From contig CM037789.1 of NCBI GenBank assembly GCA_021229015.1, positions 27,969,749-28,033,748 on the forward strand: a DNA stretch of 64,000 nucleotides, given 5' to 3'. Positions 11,561-22,813 of the stretch are shown piece after piece. Each line of letters starts with the position of its first letter. Position 1 is the first letter of the stretch. Position numbers and translations under genes: made by a program. The notes beneath the pieces were generated by a model that did not search any database, was not told where the DNA came from, and saw only the letters and a list, made by a program, of their open reading frames with translations. This stretch comes from Solen grandis. Taxonomy: Eukaryota; Mollusca; Bivalvia; Adapedonta; Solenidae.

Positions 11561-12269
11561 CAACGGACGCTCAAACGAATGCAAGAACACATAAACGCAA
11601 AGGTGCACGATGGAAGACTGAAATAATTATTATAACAATAACTCACACTGAGCACGTTGTGCTCAGGTGAGCTGAAAAGATGGTCAAAATTTCTCTCTCA
11701 AACTCAGTAATACTGGTAATCCATAATATCACTGGATAAGCCGTATATTACACAAATATGTATGTACATGTAGTCTGCACTTTTTGGAAGGTAATTCAGA
11801 CCCCGAGGCGGACCCCCTGTGTATCTAGAAGGTGACACGTGTGCCATTGATTAGAGAAGATTATAATGAAAAGTGGTCAAACTGTCACATTTCGCTAGTA
11901 TATACATTTGACCATTCTAGCGTGATTTTACCTTTATCCCTTCTCGTTATTTTCCTGTAATTACCACCCATTTGACATTTTAGTGAGAAACTACATTGCC
12001 TGGATATATTGTTTTGCTGCTAGTGGTAAACAAACTTTTGCTGATAATAGAATCACAGTTAACCACCATATTCATTGGATATCAGACTTTAAAGGGAGAA
12101 TGAGAATTTTATCCTACAATTTTTTTCTACTGAAAGTTTATTTCCACAGATTTAATTTATACGTCTTTCTGTTCATCAGCAGAATAGCAGTATTAAATTA
12201 GCTGCTGAAATAACCCACTATACGGTATTTGGAATATTATCACAATGATATAAAATTTCAGAATATCTA

Positions 12270-13349
12270 AAACAGTTATAAACAAGGTTTCGTCAGTATA
12301 GCAAGCAATTATGTCAGGAGACACAGTAAAGTTTCATGAAAATCAAAACATAGATATGTAAGCTTTAGAGAGGATGTGAGCGCATACGGTTCCAAGACAT
12401 CATCATGCAATGACAAAAACTTTTGTTAAGTTTAATGAAAATCAGATCCTTTCATATATATGGAAGTTATAGAGTGGACACGAAGATGTAGCCTATGAAC
12501 ATCAAAGACAACTTCTAAAACTTTTAAGTGGGCATATGGTTGTTGCACGTAACACATCTTTGTGTCATAACAAATACTTCTGTATTTTTTATGAAAATCA
12601 AATCATAGATATGGAAGTTATAGAGCGGACATGAAAATGAAGCCTTTGCATGGATCCCAAAGACAAATTCTAACAACTCCTAAAACCTTGACCTTTCAAG
12701 TGCGCATATGGTTGTTGCACCATCACATCTTCATGTAATGACAAACACTTTTGTAAAGTTAAAATAAAATCCATCTATAGATATATAAATTATAGCGTTT
12801 ACATTCAGATGTAGCCTATAAAAACCACAGACAATTTCTAACAACACCGGTGACCTTGACCTTTTAAGCAAGCACATGGTAGATGCACGTGACACACCTT
12901 TGCGTTATGACAAACACTTCTGTAAAGTTTATGAAAATTTCCAATTATGCAGCAGACACGAAATATAGTCTATAAATACCAAAGAGAATTTCTAACAACT
13001 CCACTGACCTTGACCTTTCAATGACACAAATGGTTGATGCGCGCGACACACTTTTGTGTTATGACAAACATTTTTGTAACGTTTTGCGAAAATGCAGCCA
13101 TTGATTTGGGAGTTATGGAGCGAGCACGAAGATGTAGTCTATGAACACCTATGAACAACATTTCCTGTGACACATCCTTGCGTTATAGGGAATACTTCTG
13201 TGAAGTATTATTGAAATCCATATATAAATGTCAAAGTTATAGAGCGGAAAAAAAGCGGGACAAACTAAAGTAATGACGTGCATACGTGCGGACGGAAGGA
13301 CGCGAGTAAACCTATAGTCCCTAACAGATTTCACCGGTGGGGACTAATA
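12270..13349 (+). mobile_element. Tandem-core repeat of family C
   Basis: It has about four units of roughly 155-172 bp, each with atggttgttgcacg, cttctgtaaagtttatgaaa, atggaagttatagagcggac and ccttgacctttcaa. It ends with tagtccctaacagatttcac and cggtggggacta, the hairpin seen at the other family C copies. 11680-12269 shows nothing recognisable. Confidence 0.6.
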
Positions 13350-14725
13350 AAAAACCTGCTCTATCTGCTCTAAATGAAATACTATGCGGATTTTTAACTG
13401 ATCTTTTTAAAAAAGAAGGTAAGTAATGTTTTTTAAGTCTGAATGTTAGAATCCCTAAATGTTTTGATTAAGTTCCATCAGAAATTATTTTACTTATTAA
13501 AGTTTATATGGTGTATAATAATAATTGTGTAGTTTCATGATGGACCACTAGTCAAGCACACAAAACTTGCTGTAAAAAGAATATGATCTATATATGTCAC
13601 TCATAGTGACCATGACGTAAATGAGTTAATGAGACCATGCATGGACGACTAAAATACATCCCCTTTTCTTTAAATTTCTTAGCTCTAAAAAAGGGGGCAA
13701 ATATGTTCCTGAATACGCTCATTTGAGAAATATTATCTTGATTGCCTGCACAATATACAATATCATAGCATAGATGTACTGAATACATAAGCCATGCAAA
13801 AAATCCTATGTAATAATAAAAGGGCCATAACTCCTCATTTAATCGGAGTTCAGCCATAATCAAACTTGGCTGAAGGAATAAAGTTGTAAACATTGCCATT
13901 ACGTTTGAAGATGAAGATGCTAGAGTGAAGTAAAATCTTGCATTTTTAAATATTAAAAGGGTCATAACTCCGGATCTAATTGATCTATATCAGGCATAAT
14001 TGAACTTTGCCAAGAGATTATAGCAGAACACATTGTTTTGAAGTTTGAAGAGGAATGATGAAGAAATGAAGAAGCTAAAATGCAAACAAAGAAAAATCTT
14101 TCTTTAATATTAAAAGGGCCATGAAAGTGTCATATATTGTTTAAGAGATTGATGGTACTTTTTTGAGCAATAAAGAACAGCTACCATCAATCTCGTAAAC
14201 AAAAAATAACACTTTCAAGAGGATCATTATGGCCCTTTATTGCTCGCCAGAGTACATAAGCTCAAATGGAATTGGCACCAAATAAAGTTTTTAAATTCAT
14301 ATTTTCTTGGTTGCCATGAAAACCAATGTTATGCTGGATGAAATTTATTTTAGCAAATTTTGTGAAGGGGCCACCCATCAATCATTCATGCCATCATGCC
14401 AAGTTTCATTAATATTTCAACCCCGAGGTTTCAGAGGGGATGTCGTTTTAAGTAAATTTTTGACGATGCACAATGATAGACGGAGGGGTTGTCATTTACT
14501 TTATATTCAAGGGCTTAAACTCTAGAGATATATCGCCTTTTGGGCTTGTTATCATTTGCGTAGATATTGTAGCTATTAACATTGCATTCAAATTTGGTAA
14601 AGAGTGCCAGAGTAAGAAAACTGACAATCCATAATACTTCCTGTCCTTCAACTGGTGTATAAAATATATATAACATATTGTTGTTCCTATCATTTAAGTA
14701 CATGTATGTCCATATTACATGTATC
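13350..14725. other. Intergenic sequence with a foldback
   Basis: No gene was recognised. Copies of a unit containing aaaagggccataactcc occur at 13820-14120. At 14108-14238 the two arms gagattgatggta and taccatcaatctc, with flanking gggccat / atggccc, form a long imperfect hairpin. Confidence 0.5.
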
Positions 14726-16686
14726 AACAAGAGCCCGAGGGCTCTAATCCGCTCACCTGAGTAAAGATAAAATGTCCCACCATAAAGTTACAAAAGATAG
14801 GTTAAAGATCAAGGTAACAAGGTTTTTTTTTAATGGTTGAAAAATTATCTAAATGTACAAAGCAATTCTTTTTTGTTGATATGTGATGTACATGTTAAGA
14901 TGAGTAATTGTGCCTGATAGAAACGAAAAGATATGTCTACTTTTTCCTTTTCTAAATAACTGATGTAGCGGTACTAATTCTGACCCCAAGGCCATGATAT
15001 GAACACATTTGGCAGATATGATCTACATATCGCAACATGGCAAATATCAAAGGTCCAGGCCATATAGTTTATAAGAAGATTTTTTTTTCTAGATTCATCC
15101 CTTTTTTAGCCTTTGTTAAAGAAAAAGACCACCGATGCAGGGCCAATTTTAACCACAGGGCCATGATTTGAACAAACTTAGTAGAGATTTTCTAGATAAT
15201 GCTCTATACCAAATATCTAAACTCCAGGCCATATGGTTTTGAACAAGAAGATTTTCTAGGTTTTCCTTATATAAGCCTTTATAATGAATGTGACCCCCGT
15301 GGCGGGGCCAATGATAACCCCAGGGCCATGATTTGAACAAACTTGGTAGAGATCCATTAGACAATGCTACATGCTAAATATCTTAGCTCCAGGCCATATG
15401 GTTTCTGAGAAGAAGATTTTTCTAGATTTATTCCTAAATTAGCCATTTCTGAGAAGAAGATATTTCTACATTAATTGCTATATTAGCCTATGTTAAAGAA
15501 AGTGACCCCCGGGGCTGGGCCAATTCTGACCCAAGGGCCATAATTTGAAAAAAACTTGGTAGAGATCCACTAGACAATGCTGCATGCCAAATATCAAAGC
15601 TTCCGGCCATATGATTTCAGAGAAGAACATTTTCTAGATTTTTTCCTTTATTAGCCTATGTTGAAGAAAGAAACCCCCTGGGCGGGGCCAATTTTGACCC
15701 CAGGGCCATTATTTGAACAATCTTGGTAGAGATCCACTAGACAATGCTACATGCCAAATATCTAAGCTCCCAGCCATAAGGTTCCAGAGAAGAATTTTTT
15801 TCTAGATATATTCCTATATTAGCCTATGTTAAAGAAAGTGACCCCCAGGGCGGGGCCAATTTTGACCCCAGGGCCATATTTGAACAACTTGGTAGAGTCC
15901 ACTAGACAACGCTACATGCCAAATATCTAAGCTCTAGGCCATATGGTTTCAGAGAAGAAGATTTTTCTTGATTTGTTCCAATATAAGCCTATGTTAAAGA
16001 AAGTGACCCCCAGGGCGGGGCCAATTTTGACCCCAGGGCCATGATTTGAACAATCTTGGAAGAGTTCCACTAGACAATGCTTCATGCCAAATAGCTTAGC
16101 TCTAGGCCATACGGTTTCGGAGAAGAAGATTTTTCTAAGTTTTCCCAATATAAGCCTATGTAAATCAAGTGACCCCCTGGGCGGGGCCAATTTTGACCCC
16201 AGGCTCATGATTTGAACAATCTTGGTAGAGATCTACTAGACAATGCTTCATGCCAAATATCATAGCTCTAGGTCATACGGTTTTGGAGAAGAAGATTTTT
16301 TTAAGTTTTCCCTATATAAGCCTATGTAAATAAAGTAACCCCCAGGGCGGGGCCAATTTTGACCCCAGGGCCATAATTTGAACAAACTTGGTAGAGGACG
16401 ATAAGATGATGCTACATACCAAATATCAAAGCTCTGAGCCTTTTGGTTTCAGAGAAGAAGATTTTTAATTTTTTTTTAAGCTCCTGTGACCTAGTTATTC
16501 AACAGACTGGAACCATTTGAACAAACTTGAAAGAGGGTCACCCAAGGGTCATTTGTGTAAAGTTTTATTGAAATCTGCCCAGTAGTTTAGGAGGAGAAGT
16601 CGTTTGAATTAAAAAGTTGACAACGCACGACGGACGACGGACCATCACAAAAGCTCACCATGAGCACGTTGTGCTCAGGTGAGCTA
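14726..16686 (-). mobile_element. Large R1-family element with eight or so 166-bp alpha units
   Basis: The ends are aacaagagcccgagggctc + gctcacctgag on the left and gagcacgttgtgctcaggtg + agcta on the right. The core repeats gtgacccccagggcgggg, ccatgatttgaacaa, ttggtagagatccactagac and ggccatatggtttcagagaa. Unit starts fall near 15670, 15838, 16003, 16169 and 16335, a period of 165-168 bp, with older units to the left. The element abuts the 3' end of the truncated HEPN locus. Confidence 0.8.
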
Positions 16687-16859
16687 AAAACTGGAATATA
16701 TTTTCCTGATTTCTCAAATCTCAGACATATTTAGTGAATTATCTATGTGTTAGTCTATTCAACCCCTGCCTACATTCATCCCACCCTCTGTACAGTCTTG
16801 ACTTCTTAAAGTGACAAGTTATCTAGAAGCATCTAGAGAGTAATGAAATGGTATATTAC

Positions 16860-17217
16860 TGTTTTTCATCTCCTGGTATCTGGCATCTGCCTTGGTTGTG
16901 GCTTGCTGTAGGTTTTCTATCTGCTTCTCTCCACCGACACTGATGCCCTCAGCCTGCATATATTCAACAGTAAATCTCCTGTTCACCTCGGCATCAGATT
17001 GAATTCTTTTTCTTTGTCTATCACCCTCAAAAGCAAGTATAGAAAGAGCCCTCTTCTCTGCATGGATACCACGGGATATTAGATATTTTTTCTGTTTCTC
17101 GCCCTCTTCTTTTATTGCCTCTACCTGCTTGCGGCCTTCATCCTCTATGGCCAGTAATGACAACCACCTGGCCTCTGTGATATTCTCATCAGTTATTTCA
17201 AACGATGAGGTCTCCAG
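16860..17217 (-). CDS. Paralog 1, exon 3: repetitive helical linker
   Basis: It follows a strong acceptor (ctttttgtttacag). It encodes about 119 codons beginning LETSSFEITDENITEARWLS and continuing with EGxKQ-type repeats (EDEGRKQVEAIKEEGEKQKK). It lines up with exon 3 of paralog 2 at 42015 but is shorter, lacking about six repeat units. A donor AAAAACA|GTAATA sits at the same codon and phase as in paralog 2. There is no following exon on this strand, so the frame would read on to a stop at 16819. It is probably predicted as a helical or coiled linker between HEPN and NACHT modules. Confidence 0.7.
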
Positions 17218-17517
17218 CTGTAAACAAAAAGCAAACAATTATCAAGTAGAGCCCTCGTCCTGCGAAAAAATGTCCAAGACAAAGCCTGTATGCACATGTT
17301 TTATTATATTACATTACCGACTAACTCATTCAAGGACTTAATCAACATGGAAGTTAAGTAGAACAGAGAAACCTGTTGTATGCAGTGACAACTAGGTATT
17401 GTGCAGACTAGTATTGGTACAGTTTGGCATTAGTACAAACATCAGCGCAATTTTGTATATAAATTGTAAATATCAGAAAATTCTACCGGAGGAAAAGTAA
17501 CTTTACATTTTTCTTCT

Positions 17518-17543
17518 CTCTCACTCACTCACTCACTCACTCA
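17518..17543. repeat. (TCAC)n microsatellite
   Basis: It holds about six TCAC units. The equivalent intron of paralog 2 has only two or three (gagtgagtgag on the opposite strand), so the locus is length-variable. Confidence 0.9.
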
Positions 17544-17744
17544 ACCTGTTTACAATCACATATAGCTTGCACCATGAGGAAAAGCAAATGTGATTCCAAC
17601 CATCCCTCTATCAACCATCTACTTTTACAATGTTTCATATCTTCTCAGGGCAGTTGGTGTAAACATTTCTTCCAGTGCTTTCGGACTGTATACAACACTG
17701 CTGGGGCACGGGTGAAGAAGTTAACCGAGAGGTCCACAGCTTAC

Positions 17745-17825
17745 CTGTGTTAGTTTTGTTACAGCCTTTTTCGTTCCAGGGCAGCTGCCCTGGCTGTGCA
17801 GTATGTGATTCCTTGCTGTTCTACA
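17745..17825 (-). CDS. Paralog 1, exon 2 (shortened), HEPN R-x4-H motif
   Basis: The exon starts at an acceptor reading ggttacag| on the minus strand and ends at cacag|GTAAGC, giving 27 codons in phase 0 at both ends. It encodes CRTARNHILHSQG, so the HEPN signature R-N-x-x-x-H is present. It ends KKAVTKLTQ, matching the end of paralog 2 exon 2. The middle of helix-rich exon 2 (about 26 codons in paralog 2) is missing. A longer exon from an older acceptor at 17900 is also possible, but that frame has Gln in place of the motif Arg, a one-base insertion, and a stop at 17849-17847. I therefore prefer the short form. Confidence 0.55.
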
Positions 17826-17888
17826 CTGTAACCAACTTGCTCTTCATCAGTCAGTGACTGGCTTGGATTGTGTAGGATAATAATTCTG

Positions 17889-18278
17889 TGCTGTCCTACA
17901 CTGTAACAGGACAACAACATTTACAATAATTATTATTAGTGCTGTCCTACACTGTAATAGGACAACAACATTTACAATAATTATTATTAGTGCTGTCCTA
18001 CACTGTAACAGGACAACAACATTTACAATAATTATTATTAGTGCTGTCCTACACTGTAACAGGACAACAACATTTACAATAATTATTATTAGTGCTGTCC
18101 TACACTGTAACAGGACAACAACATTTACAATAATTATTATTAGTGCTGTCCTACACAGTAACAGGACAACAACATTTATAATAATTATTATTAGTGCTGT
18201 CCTACACTGTAACAGGACAACAACATTTAAATAATTATTTTAGTTTAGGACAACAACATTTATAATAATTATTTTTAG
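17889..18278 (-). repeat. 51-bp tandem array built from the exon-2 acceptor splice site
   Basis: Seven full 51-bp units start at 17889, 17940, 17991, 18042, 18093, 18144 and 18195, followed by a decayed partial unit. On the minus strand each unit contains an intron end (tgttgtcctgttacag) and the first four codons of exon 2 (tgtaggacagca). The unit length is 17 codons, and the frame set by exon 2 is open through every unit. The unit at 18144 has lost the AG (ttactg). Confidence 0.9.
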
Positions 18279-18615
18279 TAAAATAGTAAAATTATGACAT
18301 AGTCTTGCTACTTGAATGCACAAACCGGATCTAGGACCACTGAACTAAGACATTTTCCCATTTCTACTTGACTATATACTAAAGGTGAAGTTTCATTCAA
18401 ATTAACCAAATGGTTTAATGAAATGAAGTATGCATCAAACTTTTTACTGGATATAACCCAGTGAAAATAACTCAAATGCAATGCAAATTGGAGGTATGCA
18501 CAATATCACTTGATATCAGGCATATCTATCTGGATCCAGTTCAGGCCATTATATTTGGAAATAAACTGTGCACAAGCTTGTGTAAATAAGTAGCTGGTGT
18601 TGCACGCAACACATG

Positions 18616-19283
18616 AGTCCCCTACTGGTGAGGTGCATAATTTTTCCGTTACCATAGCAACCGGAATTTTGGTTAGAGAAAAAGCAACAACAAAGTAATG
18701 TGAAAAATCTCCATACTGCTATCTATTCATCTACCAAGTTTCATAATATTATCTTAAACCTATTGTCCCCTCGGTGGAGGACTAAAAACATTTATAAAGA
18801 ATTGCCCAAAGAACACCTGTGTCAAAAAAAATATCTAAAATTTGACCTGCAGTTCTTGAGAACAGGTCTTTTTAGTTTTCACTATAAACATGTACATATA
18901 AGGCAAACCCGCCCCTGGCAGCCATGTTTTTTTAAACTGATCCATATATTTGAGCAATCTTGGTAGTGGGTTACACAAGGAACATCTGTACTAAAATATT
19001 TTGAGATCTGGCTAGTAGTTTTAAGGAGATGATTTTTAAAGTTTTCATTTTTCTTTCTGTTACCATAGCAACCAGAATTTTGATCTGAGAAAAAACAACA
19101 ACATAGAGACGTACAGCATTTCCATACTGCCATCTATTCATGTACCAAGATTCATAATATTATCTCAAACGGTTTTAAAGTTATCGCTGGATCCAAATTT
19201 CTGGACAGATGGACAGACAGACAGACGGACAGACGGAGAGAAAATATATAGTGCCCTCCGGTGTAAACACCGGTAGAGGACTA
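18616..19283 (+). mobile_element. Family C element with GTCC...GGAC ends
   Basis: The left end is agtcccctactggtg. The right end is ggtgtaaacaccggtagagg + acta, which is complementary and also folds on itself. The core has two roughly 400-bp units sharing ttaccatagcaacc(a/g)gaat, aaacaacaacatagag and ctatctattcatgtaccaag. A run of gacagac / gacggac precedes the right end. Confidence 0.6.
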
Positions 19284-19408
19284 ACAAACAAGAAAGGTGG
19301 ATGGACAGACTGGCATGCTGGGTTTAGTATCCTACTCCAAATCTTTGTCGCAGGGGTATAACAAGCTTTCATAGTATCCCTGAATATTATTGCCTTGCAA
19401 TAATGCAA

Positions 19409-21962
19409 GGCTGACCTTAAAAAAATCTTTGTTTGGAGTTACCTGACCGACTCACAAAAATCGCCGCGACTCAATTTTTTTTTATTTTTTTTTTGCATTT
19501 AGGTGTCTGATTTTTTTTTTTTTTTTTTTTTGCTAGATCAATCGTATTTCTATCCTACACATTATGTCATAATATATAGCAATTGCAAAAAAAAAAAAAA
19601 GAACTCTTACACAACAGGCAATGTCCAGGGGTATAGCTGCTATAAATCCAAACTCAAACAACCGCTAACACAAAACTCTTTTAAGTTTTGATAAGCGGCA
19701 TCTCAAAGAAACTGTTCCAGAGTTCAAAAGGAAACTGTACATTGGCTTGTGTCAGTTTCACACCCTTTGAACTTGACTGAGCACTGCAGTATGTATATTT
19801 CTTCCAGTGTGTAGAGTGGATGTCACACAATATGAAATTGAATCAGTGGAGGGGGCACAGGGGGTGCATTTGGTGACACTTTTGAAAGCATTCATTTCAG
19901 GATAATTGACAGCTTCTCATCCTATAATTAACACACAGTCTTCTACAAATCTACTCATCCTGTTGACACTGCTTTTCCCCTTTACCTGAATCATATTGCA
20001 CCTTACTGAGGTTTAATTTATATGCTGATAAGAATATGTGACACCATAGCCCTCTGTTCCACCAATGCATGTGAGAGATGTTTTGGGATTCAGAAAACAA
20101 CTTTGGAATGAAATAAGTACAAGAAACTGGTAAGAAACGCACAATGATTTTCAGGTCTCCCAAACAAACTGACTTATTGTTTTTCCTTCGTTTTTTCTTC
20201 TTTCTCACGCCGGCAACTTTGTATGGGCCATATCTTGGAGACCGCCCGACATATTTACAAAACTTCATATGATTACAGTCCTCAATGTGTAGTGGTGCCT
20301 TCAAGATTTTTTTGATTTGTCACATAAAAATGGGGGATCCCAGGGGGTCAGGCCCCACCTCCTCACAAAGGGGTCTGGTCCCACCCAGTCAGTTTTACCC
20401 CTGGCCTTTATTTCAAAAACCATTGAGATCCCCACCCATAAACTATTTATATTCTTGATCCTCATGATCAGATGGATTGAATGGTACATCTTTGATGTTC
20501 ACATAGGTCACAAGGGGGTCAGGCCCCACTCCATTTCTCAATGACCATTCGTGTATGATTGTCTAAGGAGAAACTTCGTTTGGGAGACTTAGTGACAGTT
20601 CACTGTTACAATTATATTATTACTTGTTTAAATCGTGTTTTTGATTTGTCACATAAACATGGTTTATGAGAGACAGCAATATTAGTTTAAAATCCATAGT
20701 AGTTTTAACTATGTAAAATTACAGTCCATTTACGATAATTCGGAATGCGATTTTTCGTTTTGATGGAATTATTTGAATAAATGTCACGGTCCCGTCAAGT
20801 TTTACTATATATCTCATTTAAAATAAATGCAATAATTCGTTTTACAATTACTCGGATAAATGCGGCAATTTGAATATAATTAGTATTACAGACCCAACAA
20901 GCAATCAAGTTCTTGATCAATGACACAATAGTTTGGATGCTTTGTCACCGTGTGTATTTTTCACACCTATGTTGATTGGCGGTCATTTCAATTGAAGTGA
21001 TACAAACCGTTGAGAAACATGTGTTGACACGTGTCACTTGATTGTCAGGAGTGTTAAACAAACTGAGTGATTTTTTATTTAACTAAAAATATCAGTGAGT
21101 GTCCAAACCTCACTTTAGCTCTGCAAGAGTAATGTAACACTATCAATAGCAAAGATTCGTAGATTACAGATGTATTTGTAAGTTACCATTTATTATTCCG
21201 AGGACCCAGGTCAGCTGGGAGGATAGGTGAATAGAGATAGGTAATTTTCAATTTCCAAGTAATTCAGTGAAGGGCCCAGGTTAAAAAATAAGGCTTGTAA
21301 AAAAATGTTTATTGTTGACTATGTTGTGCTTTAATATGTGATTTATGATTATTATGCAGAATAAAATAAAACATAAGACATAACCGTGTTCTATATTTTA
21401 TAAACATGCATATAATACGCCAACTGATTATCACGACGTGTATTTCTTACAAATACACAAAATGTCCACCGGTAGGAAAACACGGTAATTTGGATGATAC
21501 GATTTTTCGAACATTTCAGTCAGTCCGCAGACCGAATTATCGTAAATGGACTGTAACTATAAATATAATATAAATAACTATAAATATAAGTGAGTGTTCG
21601 AACCTCACTTTACTATTGTCGTATGCTCTACATCTTTTCTGAATTAACCATCATGTGAATCAATGATACTGCTCGTGATGCATTCGGGATTTCTTATCCC
21701 GTCTTATAAGAGGGTCAAAGCATAAACCCACAGATTAGGGGAGTAAGAAAGGGGTTCTGTCTTATAGATGAATAGTCATATAGGCGAGTTTCTATGGTAT
21801 TTTTTTAATATACCCAGTATTTCTTTAATCATGTGGTATGTTCACTCTAATAGTATAATTTTCCATAATTATTGTGTCAGATAAAAAAAAAAAAAACCTT
21901 CTTACCCACCCAAAAAAATGTGGGTCGGGTAACTCCAAACAAAGAATTTTTTAAGGTCAGCC
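19409..21962. mobile_element. 2.55-kb element with about 40-bp terminal inverted repeats
   Basis: The left end ggctgaccttaaaaaaatct + ttgtttggagttacctgacc is matched by the reverse complement at 21920-21962, with few mismatches. No transposase ORF was recognised inside, so it is non-autonomous or eroded. It lies within intron 1 of paralog 1 and contains another TIR element at 20720-21555. Confidence 0.6.
20720..21555. mobile_element. TA-flanked TIR element (Tc1/mariner-like), nested
   Basis: The ends read TA|CAGTCCATTTACGATAATTC and its exact reverse complement before |TA. The 24-bp inverted repeats and flanking TA suggest a Tc1/mariner or pogo-type non-autonomous element. No transposase frame is visible. 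Confidence 0.7.
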
Positions 21963-22210
21963 CAATGACTATATTATTTTCGCTTCTGACAATGGATAAT
22001 GATAAGTAACATATATAGGTAAAATTAAAAAATAGATTGTAAGTTACAATTTGACAGCAGTTAAAATGTAAAACAACAAGCTAAGAACTGGCAGCAATCA
22101 CTGATTCCTAGATCAGACTTTGTAGTACATGTAGTTACTTTAGAACCAATATTGACTAAACCCTGAAAACATTTCACAATATTGAATAAGTGTATACACT
22201 CATTGGTTAC

Positions 22211-22762
22211 CTTTATGAAATCATCAGGGCCATTAACACTGCTGACTGTTAAGTTGTGTCTATGTGTAATAATCTCCATATTAATCCCGATGTTAAGCAG
22301 TCCACTTAGATCTGTGTCTCTGGCAGATTTAACATTTTTGTACCCTCCTGTGTTTGGCAAAAATGTCTTAGCTACCTCCCAGTAGTCTGTTACCCACTGA
22401 GAGGTGTCTGAATATCTCCATGAGGGTGCCTTAAACCTGTGTTCTGACACTATAGCGTCAAATAAAGTCCCACATACATTATTGGGGCAGAATCTTCGCA
22501 TGTTCCTGGAACCTCTGGAACAGATGCAGTTAGTCCTTCTTTGACATGATGATTGTGGATGAGGCAGCAAGTTGTCTACTGTACACTGGCCACAGTTCTG
22601 TGGTGGTTGGCCTAGTTGATTTAACAGTGAGGAGTGAAATACTCTAGCTTCATTGTCAATGAATGACTCTAACCCTTCCTTAGTATATATGAGGCCCAGC
22701 CCCGCCCGCACCCAGTTACGGTAGGTCACGTCCCTTATCTGGGACTGGTGAGGTACAGCCAT
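22211..22762 (-). CDS. Paralog 1, exon 1: DZIP3-type HEPN domain, N-terminal part
   Basis: It has 184 codons, exactly the length of the paralog 2 exon 1. ATG is chosen because an in-frame TAA lies 24 nt upstream in both paralogs, in a 5' untranslated segment that begins at the acceptor at 22813. The protein starts MAVPHQSQIRDVTYRNWVRA. It has a Cys-rich middle (CGQC, then CQRRTNCICSRGSRNMRRFC, then NVCGTLFDAIV), followed by TDYWEVAKTFLPNTGGYK. These are hallmarks of the HEPN-like domain found in DZIP3-annotated bivalve proteins. The donor AAAG|GTAACC follows FIK, at the same position as in paralog 2. The exon itself is intact. The read-through ORF down to 22061 is intron. There is no evidence in the window for a RING domain, so a ubiquitin-ligase role should not be assumed. 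Confidence 0.75.
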
Positions 22763-22813
22763 ATCTGTCTGGTGTCTTAGTCCTTACTCAGATGGACACG
22801 CCTCACACTTCAC
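22763..22813 (-). other. 5' untranslated start of paralog 1 exon 1
   Basis: It runs from the acceptor (aaatttccttccag) to the ATG. It aligns with the 5' segment of paralog 2 (shared gagtaag and gacaccagacagat) and keeps the in-frame TAA. An upstream non-coding exon is therefore expected but was not located. Confidence 0.6.

Noticed and set aside
17889..18278. CRISPR-like regular repeats
   Set aside because: Units are head-to-tail with no unique spacers, in a eukaryotic intron, and derive from the local splice acceptor.
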